A program made the position numbers and the translations under genes. Below are positions 7,205 to 13,097 of a stretch of DNA of 13,097 nucleotides, in pieces. Position 1 is the stretch's first letter. Each line of letters begins with the position of its first letter. This DNA comes from Leucothrix mucor (GTDB lineage Bacteria > Pseudomonadota > Gammaproteobacteria > Thiotrichales > Thiotrichaceae): positions 1 through 13,097 of the forward strand of contig DRMS01000326.1 of the NCBI GenBank assembly GCA_011322515.1, in the 5' to 3' direction. The notes below the pieces were generated by a model. It was not told the origin of the DNA and ran no database searches. It was given only the letters and a program-made list of their open reading frames with translations.

Positions 7205-8164
7205 TTAACGATATCCTTTTAACCAAACATGGCGTTGCTGAAAAATAATTTGCCATTCCATCAGTAAACTTTTTCTGTCTCTTTTTAGCAACACAAGCAC
7301 ATTGTAAAACAAAACCTTATTAATTACATGCATTAATAATAATTTTTTAAATAAGGGTTGTTTCCACCGTTTTGTGTGTTTATTAATTAACTCTGATTTT
7401 CCTTTGAGGAGCTTAATCATTTTCCCTGAAAAATTTGCCTCACTGACGCCGCCATGATGGATAATACGTGCATCAGGTGTGACGATTGGCTGATGACCTA
7501 TCGCAATCGCGCGAATACAGTAATCAGCTTCTTCTGCATACATGAAGAAGGTATCATCAAGCCCTTGTAATTTTTCCCAAAGAGATCGTGTGGTAAGAAA
7601 AAAACAGCCTGTGATCACATCCACTTCACGGATACTGTTACGATCCCAGCAACCATAATTATCATGATTAAAAAAACAACTAGAGCGAAAAGCCTTGCTT
7701 AACCCTAATGCGCTAAACAGCAGTGTTCTGAACGATAATTTTGCTCTGGCGTTATTTGAATTTAATGAACGATCATTATTTAGCGTCACTCCACCCCAAA
7801 TTCCTGCGTCATTTTTTTGTTTTGAGAAGTGCATTATTTTATCAATAGCACCATCTAGAATAAGGGTGTCGGGGTTTAGTAGAAGGATGTATTCTGAGTT
7901 TGTAGCCTTTGCGCCTAAATTGACACCCGCTGCGAAACCTAAATTTTCTTTTGACTCAATCAATGTAATATCAGGAAAATTTTTACGAATGAGATTGACA
8001 GAATTATCAGGGGAATTATTATCGACAACAATAATATTAAAGCTTGTCTGAGTGGTTTCATCATAGATTGACTGAATTGCACGTTTTGTATATTCAGCGG
8101 TATTATAGGAAACAATAATAATATCGAGCTGTTTAGATGCCTGCTTATTAACGTATTGGCTCAC
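7205..8164 (-). CDS. GT2 family glycosyltransferase (WbbL/rhamnosyltransferase-like)
   Basis: This 319-residue GT-A glycosyltransferase resembles the WbbL group, many of whose members transfer rhamnose. Key features in order: LDIIIVSYNTAEYTKRAI (13-30), VVDNNSPDNS (46-55), NLGFAAGVNLG (74-84), the metal-binding NPD in LLLNPDT (97-99), and GCFFLTTRSLW (186-196). The acceptor-side motif follows as DDTFFMYAEEADYCIRA (203-219), then HHGG (236-239). A hydrophobic stretch near 272-294 may touch the membrane. The start codon is GTG, chosen because it overlaps the acetyltransferase stop as GTGA (8161-8164) and because the family fold begins a few residues later. Rhamnose as donor is only a family tendency, and no dTDP-rhamnose genes lie in the window. 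Confidence 0.9.
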   Translation of the reverse strand: MSQYVNKQASKQLDIIIVSYNTAEYTKRAIQSIYDETTQTSFNIIVVDNNSPDNSVNLIRKNFPDITLIESKENLGFAAGVNLGAKATNSEYILLLNPDTLILDGAIDKIMHFSKQKNDAGIWGGVTLNNDRSLNSNNARAKLSFRTLLFSALGLSKAFRSSCFFNHDNYGCWDRNSIREVDVITGCFFLTTRSLWEKLQGLDDTFFMYAEEADYCIRAIAIGHQPIVTPDARIIHHGGVSEANFSGKMIKLLKGKSELINKHTKRWKQPLFKKLLLMHVINKVLFYNVLVLLKRDRKSLLMEWQIIFQQRHVWLKGYR

Positions 8165-8610
8165 TCTGCAATCATCCCATAGTCAATCGTTTGAATACCC
8201 GTTCTCAACACCTTAGCGGGGTTACCTGCAACAATACAATTTGAAGGAACGTCTTTTGTCACCACGCTTCCAGCAGCAACAATCACATGATCGCCAATGG
8301 TTATATTTGGCAGAATAATAGAGCCACAACCGATAAAGCAATACGACCCAATCACTGTTTTTGAATCGTGCTTACGGCTGGCAAAGTCATGCGAAAGAAT
8401 AATTGCGTCAAATGTAACCATTGTTTTTTCTCCAATGGTTAATCCTTTAGGATTTGTTTTATCTAATCTTGCCTTAAATGAAATACGCACATCTTTAGCT
8501 AAATTCATTCCATAGATAGTACGAAAATACCAAGTTCTGGCGTGCAAAATATTATTTCGCACTCCAACCAGAAACATAAACATTTTTTGATTTACAAAAC
8601 GTAGTCGCAT
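8161..8610 (-). CDS. Hexapeptide-repeat acetyltransferase (WcaF/WcaB-like)
   Basis: This 149-residue left-handed beta-helix acyltransferase probably O-acetylates a sugar of the polysaccharide using acetyl-CoA. The C-terminal half carries the hexapeptide repeats (about 86-134): VIGSYCFIGCGSIILP, NITIGDHVIVAAGSVVTKDV and CIVAGNPAKVL, the classic ending of the xenobiotic/sugar acetyltransferase group. His74 in ILSHDF matches the usual catalytic His position. The N-terminal 35 residues are basic and hydrophobic, as in WcaF-like enzymes. The ATG lies 4 bases after the polymerase stop, with AAGGA in the end of that gene. The stop overlaps the next gene's GTG. The acetylated sugar is unknown. Confidence 0.9.
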   Translation of the reverse strand: MRLRFVNQKMFMFLVGVRNNILHARTWYFRTIYGMNLAKDVRISFKARLDKTNPKGLTIGEKTMVTFDAIILSHDFASRKHDSKTVIGSYCFIGCGSIILPNITIGDHVIVAAGSVVTKDVPSNCIVAGNPAKVLRTGIQTIDYGMIAE

Positions 8611-8614
8611 AATT

Positions 8615-9904
8615 CTAAAATTGTCCTTGTTGTTTTCGGCGTTCTTTTAATGTTGCCTTTTTCATTAATTTTTCGACTGACCTATTGAACTCTGGATAAT
8701 ACTTTGCCCACCCTATCGATCCCAGTACAAAAAAGAACAACGGTTGTATTTTGCCGAAATAATCAACAGTAAAACCAATAAGGATAAGCGACATAAAGGC
8801 TAAGATCCAAGACTTCACCATCCAGCGTGTCGCAGGATGATGTTTATGCAGATCATTCAGCACATGAAAAACAGCATAGAGAGAGCAAAAAAGTAAAATA
8901 AATCCTGCAAATATACCATGTTGCATGGTCATTAAGAGCCAAAAGCTATCAATACTGGAATTCATCCATTCAGGACGCGTCCAGTCATGCAACCCAATAC
9001 CAAAAACGGGATGCTCAGCAATATCGTCCATCGAATATTTCCACTGCAACATCCGATAATAGCCAGTAACAGGGTTAAAGGTGAGATAAGAAATAAGAAT
9101 GGCGAAAAAACCACGGTTAGATATTGCTTCAATGATCAAAAAAGCAGACATACCAAAAAAAGCAACCGCCATCCACAATCTTTTTGCACCCATCCAGTAT
9201 TGCGCTAGTACAGCAGTCATACCTTGAAAAGCAACGGACAGTAATGGGGCTGAGGAGAGGGTGCTAATCATCCCAATCAATAAAGCCAAGGTTCTAAGCA
9301 AATTAGTTGCTTTATAGCGATAAAATAATAACAGGATAATAAAAGGGAAAAACATTGCGCCTATGGTGCCATATAAAATGGGATGGGCAAATAAATTAGT
9401 GGTACGCATAATACCAAAACGAATATAGTAATGTGTGTATAGCTTCCAGTTAAGCGAGTCATTTCCTGTGATGTTTTTTGCCCACTCGTGCAAAATGCGA
9501 TGCTGTGCAAATGCCTCATAAAGAGAAACTATCACTAAGAATGCTAATATCGTGGCAAAAAGCATATTCAGTCTATAGTAACTTTTAGGCGAGGTGATTA
9601 CACCACGCGCTAGATAGAATGCACCTAAAACTTCTATCACCAAAATACCTGATGATTCTATTCCCTTCTGTATTCCATGATTATAAATAAGACTGGCCGC
9701 AGCCAAAATAATAAAGATAAACAGTAATATATCGATTAAATCAGCTTTTTCCAATAGCTCTTTGATATTTAATAGTGAATATAATAAGGCGATACCTAAC
9801 ACCACGCGATAGGCTTCAATGCGCAAAGAACCAACTAGATAATGGAATTCAACGGGGATAAAAATCGAAATAACAAATAAAATTCCCAATATTTTAAAAA
9901 TCAT
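8615..9904 (-). CDS. Wzy-like O-antigen/EPS polymerase, polytopic membrane protein
   Basis: This 429-residue membrane protein has about ten to twelve hydrophobic segments, which fits the O-antigen polymerase/ligase superfamily in size. A large polar loop (about 131-180) precedes FAHPILYG (172-179). A second loop holds RMLQWKYSMDDIAEHPVFGIGLHDW (284-308). An Arg in such a loop followed by HPxxGxG is typical of Wzy and WaaL proteins. The tail is basic (KKATLKERRKQQGQF). It probably polymerises repeat units in the periplasm after flipping. WaaL-type ligase is the alternative, but its place directly after a flippase in a glycosyltransferase operon favours Wzy. The ATG overlaps the TGA of the candidate small ORF as ATGA, and GAGG sits just before it. 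Confidence 0.85.
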   Translation of the reverse strand: MIFKILGILFVISIFIPVEFHYLVGSLRIEAYRVVLGIALLYSLLNIKELLEKADLIDILLFIFIILAAASLIYNHGIQKGIESSGILVIEVLGAFYLARGVITSPKSYYRLNMLFATILAFLVIVSLYEAFAQHRILHEWAKNITGNDSLNWKLYTHYYIRFGIMRTTNLFAHPILYGTIGAMFFPFIILLLFYRYKATNLLRTLALLIGMISTLSSAPLLSVAFQGMTAVLAQYWMGAKRLWMAVAFFGMSAFLIIEAISNRGFFAILISYLTFNPVTGYYRMLQWKYSMDDIAEHPVFGIGLHDWTRPEWMNSSIDSFWLLMTMQHGIFAGFILLFCSLYAVFHVLNDLHKHHPATRWMVKSWILAFMSLILIGFTVDYFGKIQPLFFFVLGSIGWAKYYPEFNRSVEKLMKKATLKERRKQQGQF

Positions 9905-10068
9905 GCAACCTCTGTTTTCTCTAAGGAAGTTTCAAGTAATGAATCTACCCCTATTGCGCATATTTTTTGTTCCTGATTGGGGCATATCAAGAAGCGCATA
10001 GTCACTTCATGCAACGATTGATAGGATCCAAGCAGAGGCAAAAAGGCAAGTAAGATAGGTGGATTCAC
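9901..10068 (-). CDS. Candidate 55-residue ORF between flippase and polymerase genes
   Basis: This ORF is tentative. It starts at GTG (10066-10068), overlaps the flippase stop as GTGA, and ends in a TGA that overlaps the polymerase ATG as ATGA (9901-9904). GGAAG lies 9 bases before the GTG. The product starts MNPPILLAFLPLLGSYQS, so it has a short hydrophobic N-terminus, and it continues with a polar part ending LLETSLEKTEVA. I recognise no family. Two facts pull apart. The exact coupling on both sides is just what real genes in this operon show. However, 62 of its 168 bases (9929-9990) are a copy of an intergenic repeat whose other copy is not coding. It may be a chance frame through a repeat, a repeat-born coupling peptide, or a real microprotein. 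Confidence 0.35.
   Translation of the reverse strand: MNPPILLAFLPLLGSYQSLHEVTMRFLICPNQEQKICAIGVDSLLETSLEKTEVA
9929..9990. repeat. Dispersed intergenic repeat, copy B
   Basis: The 62 bases match 4604-4684 at 55 positions after one 19-base gap. Both copies begin GTTTCAAGTAATGAAT on the plus strand and end ATATCAA. This copy lies between the flippase and polymerase genes, inside the polysaccharide operon, and falls within the candidate small ORF. Confidence 0.75.
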
Positions 10069-11354
10069 TGCTTAGAACTTCCTAGTAGCTTATGAGATAG
10101 GAATAAAATAACAATGGTTATACTCAAAAAGATATTTGTAATCAGCGTTGACACCGCCGCTCCCTCAAGACCATACCAAGGAACCAAGAGACTATTACAA
10201 ATCAAATCCACCATCAGAGCGGCTACTAAAGCAATATTCAAATAACGTACTTTCTCACGGATTATAAACATAAAAGAGAAGGTAAGGCTGGTAGCACGAA
10301 AAAACTGAGCAAACAATAAGATAATCAGCGTCATTTTAGCACTAACATATTGATCACCAAAGACAAATAATAACCAATATGATAAGATTAGCATGAACAA
10401 AGTCACTGCTAGCAACACCGCGATGACCAGTGCTGTTGATTGCCAGAAGAAAACACTTAATTTATCCCTACTATGATGAAAAGTTGATAATAGACGTGGA
10501 TAGATCGTTGCATCAAGCGCCCCAAGGAAAAATAGACTAATAAAGGATATTTTTGCTGCTACATTATAGAGAGCTACTTCCTTATTTTGTAAAAACCAGC
10601 CAACCATTAACGTATCCACCCAAAGCATAAGAAAAGCCGAGTAAGAAATAGGAGCTAACGGTAATGAGTCTTTAAATATTTTAAACGGACTAGGCGCATC
10701 AATAGCGGCTTGTTTTTGCGATGATAAATGCGGCAACACAGCAAAGACAGATAAAATTCCCGCAAGCACAATAGAAAGACTATACAGGTTGACCGCAAGC
10801 TGATTATCCCGAAAAGAACTCCAAAAAATAGCGATTAAAAACAGGTAGCTAATAGCAGGAAGCGCATTTTGTACTAAAACAGAAGATGCACTATGTTTTA
10901 GCCCTTTTAGGTAAAAACTATTGGTCGTGAGCAGATTGAAAAACAATAAACTAATACCCGCTATCCTTAAGTCATTCAGTGCTATTTCATTATGAAAAAA
11001 GACATCGCGCAACCATGGACTGACTACAATCCAGATTAGAATAAAAAGTAAGGAAGTGATTGTGAGCAATTTATAACTATTAAGCAGAATACCCGTGCGC
11101 TGATCAGAACAATCATCAGGAAGACTAGCAACCGACTTAACGATCAACTGATCAACACCAATGCGACTGATCAATGATACGCCCGTAACAAACAACATCA
11201 GCATAAAAATCACGCCTGCTTCTGACATGTTCAACATTTGTGTAATAACAATCGAGGCAGTAAAGTTTAGCGCCACGCCTGTAAAGCGCGCAATAATCGA
11301 GAAAAAGCTACTGATTAATAGCGGGTTTTTCAGTGCTTTTTGTAATAGCCCCAT
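10065..11354 (-). CDS. wzx: Wzx-type lipid-linked oligosaccharide flippase (MOP/MATE-like superfamily)
   Basis: This 429-residue polytopic inner-membrane protein probably flips the undecaprenyl-linked repeat unit to the periplasmic face. It has about twelve hydrophobic segments with short loops. The N-terminus has the layout usual for polysaccharide flippases: a short basic start (MGLLQKALKNP), then SSFFSIIARFTGVALNF and GVIFMLMLFVTGVSLISRIG with GVDQLIVKSV following. The C-terminal half holds FGDQYVSAKMTLIILLFAQF and WYGLEGAAVSTLITN, both familiar in this superfamily. The ATG follows directly on the TAA of the pssE-like gene. The stop TGA overlaps a GTG that opens the candidate 55-codon ORF. 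Function rests on fold type and gene context. Individual Wzx proteins are too divergent to infer the substrate. Confidence 0.9.
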   Translation of the reverse strand: MGLLQKALKNPLLISSFFSIIARFTGVALNFTASIVITQMLNMSEAGVIFMLMLFVTGVSLISRIGVDQLIVKSVASLPDDCSDQRTGILLNSYKLLTITSLLFILIWIVVSPWLRDVFFHNEIALNDLRIAGISLLFFNLLTTNSFYLKGLKHSASSVLVQNALPAISYLFLIAIFWSSFRDNQLAVNLYSLSIVLAGILSVFAVLPHLSSQKQAAIDAPSPFKIFKDSLPLAPISYSAFLMLWVDTLMVGWFLQNKEVALYNVAAKISFISLFFLGALDATIYPRLLSTFHHSRDKLSVFFWQSTALVIAVLLAVTLFMLILSYWLLFVFGDQYVSAKMTLIILLFAQFFRATSLTFSFMFIIREKVRYLNIALVAALMVDLICNSLLVPWYGLEGAAVSTLITNIFLSITIVILFLSHKLLGSSKQ

Positions 11355-11840
11355 TTAATCGGTACTTCCTTTCTTAATATAAGTACCCAAGAAGCTGACT
11401 AACTTATCCAAATTTTCAGTCTCATTATTTGAGGTTACTTGAAGTGCATCCGTGTCACATAATAAGGTATATAACTCTGCCTGCGTGGGGGCTGCATAAA
11501 CACCTGATAATTTTGCCATCCATTTTACGCCATCCGCTTGATGATTATTGCGATGCTCACCTAGTTCAAATTGTCGGTTCATCACTATAATTGGCGTATT
11601 ATGATTGCGCGCACTAATAATATTGCCCATACCCGCATGTGAAACAAACACAGACGCATCGTTTATAGCCTGATTATATTGCTCTGCATCTAAAAAACGT
11701 TGCCACTTTATATGTTGTGGCGTGTATTCGCCACCCGCAATTTGTGCAATAACCTCCTCATCATTATTTGCCGCCCACTCATCCATATTCTCAATTAAGC
11801 GATCAAACGGAAATTGTGTCCCCACAGCAACAAAAATCAC
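11355..11840 (-). CDS. pssE: PssE/Alg13-like catalytic half of a split glycosyltransferase
   Basis: This 161-residue protein matches the C-terminal, nucleotide-sugar-binding half of GT28-type enzymes, as in Alg13, PssE, Cps14G and EpsF. Visible marks are VAVGTQFPFDRLI (4-16), SHAGMGN (67-73, the family's SHAGxGS-like loop) and the donor-site stretch PIIVMNRQFELGEHRNNHQ (83-101), with its conserved Glu, His and Gln. It has no membrane segment and by family knowledge needs its Alg14-like partner, encoded just upstream, to bind the membrane and act. The start is GTG, overlapping the partner's TGA as GTGA (11837-11840), so the two subunits are probably made in step. The sugar transferred is often galactose or glucuronate in known systems but is unknown here. 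Confidence 0.92.
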   Translation of the reverse strand: MIFVAVGTQFPFDRLIENMDEWAANNDEEVIAQIAGGEYTPQHIKWQRFLDAEQYNQAINDASVFVSHAGMGNIISARNHNTPIIVMNRQFELGEHRNNHQADGVKWMAKLSGVYAAPTQAELYTLLCDTDALQVTSNNETENLDKLVSFLGTYIKKGSTD

Positions 11841-12301
11841 AATACCGATCCTCGATAGAAAATATTTTTATTATCACTTAACTCTTGCCACTGCGTTACC
11901 ACAAGGTCAGCATGATTCTTTACCATTTTTCCTGAACGTGATAACACTTTGACATTAGCAATACTATCAACCCAAATAGTTTTAATCGGTAGAAATTTAC
12001 ACAACAAAATAGCCATGACACCAGGCGCTGCGCCTGTGGAGATAATGGTATTAGGGCGTTCACGAATCAAAATCGACAAAATCTGCAAAGTAACAGGAAT
12101 AAGATTTAATTTACTATCTGCGCTGGCATCCGTAATAGTGTAAATTTTTCGTCCTCCCTCTTTTGCTGAGGACTTATAGTGTGCGCCAGGCGTTGCATAA
12201 ACCACATCAAACTGACCTTCTAGTTGATTACAGATCTTATTGAGCTGTATCCAATGCCCACCTGGAGATGAAATTGCTAGTATTTTGATTTTTTTTGACA
12301 T
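11837..12301 (-). CDS. pssD: PssD/Alg14-like membrane-anchor half of a split glycosyltransferase
   Basis: This is the Alg14-type partner of the adjacent PssE-like protein (compare PssD and Cps14F). With the ATG at 12301 it has 154 residues and begins MSKKIKILAISSPGGHWIQL, where the GGHW motif sits as it should near the N-terminus. Further marks are the ISTGAAPGVMA segment, IWVDSIANV with RSGKM after it, and VVTQWQEL near the end. One hydrophobic helix (about TLQILSILIR) may touch the membrane. A longer frame with a TTG at 12352 would add 17 residues (VSHSDTNLTQ and on) that do not look like the family, so I prefer the ATG, though neither start has a good Shine-Dalgarno. It follows the methyltransferase by 92 bases, and its stop overlaps pssE. 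Confidence 0.9.
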   Translation of the reverse strand: MSKKIKILAISSPGGHWIQLNKICNQLEGQFDVVYATPGAHYKSSAKEGGRKIYTITDASADSKLNLIPVTLQILSILIRERPNTIISTGAAPGVMAILLCKFLPIKTIWVDSIANVKVLSRSGKMVKNHADLVVTQWQELSDNKNIFYRGSVL

Positions 12302-12393
12302 TAACTGATTTATGATTTTTTGAGTAAGGTTGGTGTCACTATGCGAAACCAATCATGATTATGCTCGTGCCTTTTGCGGGTATCTTTTTAAAA

Positions 12394-13097
12394 TCACGCG
12401 GGCTTGCGAAGATAAAAAGCGGCCTGATCGCCTTGGTTTTCTTTATTTAACTCAATACTGCGTTTTTCAAACCCTGCAATATCTTGTTTAGAAAAAGCTG
12501 ACTGCTCAGGATTAACCGCATAGGAGCTCTTATCATTTAAAGCGACATTCTTTATATATTGTTCACTTCCCCAGAACTGAAAAGCAAAAGAATCATAAAC
12601 CACATCCTTCATCTGCAAACCAACTTTCTCAGCCAAGAGCTTCATACTATCAACGGAGTGTAAAAACAAATGGCGCGGTGCATCAAGTTGCACCCAATTA
12701 ACACCATAATGCTCCCAAGCCCATGAAGAGGCTGTCGGTACACGTACCAAACAAACTCCATTAGGCTTTAACAGACTAGTGGCTTTAGCCAACACCTCTT
12801 GCTGATCAAAAACATGCTCAAAGGAGTGATGAAACATAATCAAATCCCAATCACCCTGCTCTACATCATGAATAGATTTTTTCTCAATACTCAAACCATT
12901 GTCATAATGAATATCATCTGCATTAAATGGATCAACACCTAATAAGTTACTAAACCCTGCCTCCCGTAGTGAGTGCAATAAATGCCCCGCCCCACAACCC
13001 ACATCTAATATGCGTGAATCAGTCGTAATACCCGCTTTTTGTAAGGTGTGAATTTTACTATGTGGCATAAACTGGTGCGCGACTTTACCAATTAAAC
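12394..13097 (-). CDS. Class I SAM-dependent methyltransferase, 5' end at the window edge
   Basis: This is a Rossmann-fold methyltransferase of the Methyltransf_11/23 type. Counting from the ATG at 13066-13068 (224 residues), motif I is ILDVGCGAGHLL (20-31). The acidic residue after strand 2 is Asp46 in GVDPFN. WDLIMFHHSFEHV (74-86) is the motif IV region. LDAPRHLFLHS (128-138) is a stretch seen in methyltransferases of polysaccharide and surface-glycan loci. The frame stays open upstream of that ATG for nine more codons (LIGKVAHQF) to the edge, and the added residues look like part of the protein, so the true start probably lies beyond 13097. The target could be a sugar of the repeat unit or something unrelated. 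No sequence feature decides this. It is probably cotranscribed with pssD, 92 bases on. Confidence 0.88.
   Translation of the reverse strand, partial: LIGKVAHQFMPHSKIHTLQKAGITTDSRILDVGCGAGHLLHSLREAGFSNLLGVDPFNADDIHYDNGLSIEKKSIHDVEQGDWDLIMFHHSFEHVFDQQEVLAKATSLLKPNGVCLVRVPTASSWAWEHYGVNWVQLDAPRHLFLHSVDSMKLLAEKVGLQMKDVVYDSFAFQFWGSEQYIKNVALNDKSSYAVNPEQSAFSKQDIAGFEKRSIELNKENQGDQAAFYLRKPA

Noticed and set aside
7695..8051. 118-codon plus-strand open frame opposite the WbbL-like gene
   Set aside because: It lies wholly antisense to a gene with clear GT2 motifs, has no recognisable domain and is a typical shadow of coding sequence.
12302..12352. TTG-initiated extension of the PssD-like protein
   Set aside because: The 17 added residues do not resemble the family N-terminus, while the ATG at 12301 gives the expected start close to the GGHW motif.

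Overview
The window is AT-rich (roughly 38-40% GC by eye). Every convincing gene is on the minus strand, so biological order runs from high to low coordinates. The protein types (a WcaJ-type sugar-phosphate transferase, a Wzx/Wzy pair, an Alg13/Alg14-like PssE/PssD pair, and a secreted metalloprotease with Calx-beta repeats and a Gly-Gly C-terminal sorting tail) fit a gammaproteobacterium, probably aquatic. I cannot name a genus from the sequence.

Region 1 (13097 down to 4861) is a Wzx/Wzy-dependent exopolysaccharide or capsule cluster. It starts with an edge-truncated SAM methyltransferase. Next come a split glycosyltransferase (PssD/Alg14-like, then PssE/Alg13-like), a Wzx-type flippase, a candidate 55-codon ORF, a Wzy-like polymerase, a hexapeptide-repeat acetyltransferase, two GT2 glycosyltransferases, and a WcaJ-type initiating transferase. 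From pssD to the second GT2 the genes overlap or nearly abut: three GTGA overlaps (one of them with the candidate ORF), one ATGA overlap, one TAA directly followed by ATG, and gaps of 1 and 4 bases. They are probably one coupled transcript. The likely division of labour is as follows. WcaJ loads the first sugar phosphate on undecaprenyl phosphate, and PssD/PssE and the two GT2 enzymes extend the repeat unit. The acetyltransferase and perhaps the methyltransferase decorate it. Wzx then flips the unit and Wzy polymerises it. No Wza/Wzb/Wzc export genes or sugar-nucleotide genes lie in the window.

Region 2 (4860-4195) is a 666-base gene-free gap rich in structure. It holds a MITE-like element (28-base imperfect terminal inverted repeats around a perfect 22-bp palindrome). 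Directly beside it is one copy of a dispersed repeat whose second copy lies between the flippase and polymerase genes. It also holds another hairpin and a candidate promoter.

Region 3 (4194-1288) is a 968-residue reprolysin-like zinc metalloprotease with a signal peptide, propeptide, HEIGHQLGATH site, two Calx-beta domains and a GlyGly-CTERM-like tail. It is probably its own transcription unit.

Region 4 (1287-747) is non-coding with two strong hairpins. Region 5 (746-1) is the 5' part of an unrecognised gene that runs off the left edge.

I see no CRISPR array, rRNA, tRNA or intact transposase. Most of the window is a recognisable polysaccharide locus. The less ordinary content is the repeat-derived candidate ORF at 9901-10068 and the nested palindromic element at 4695-4825.
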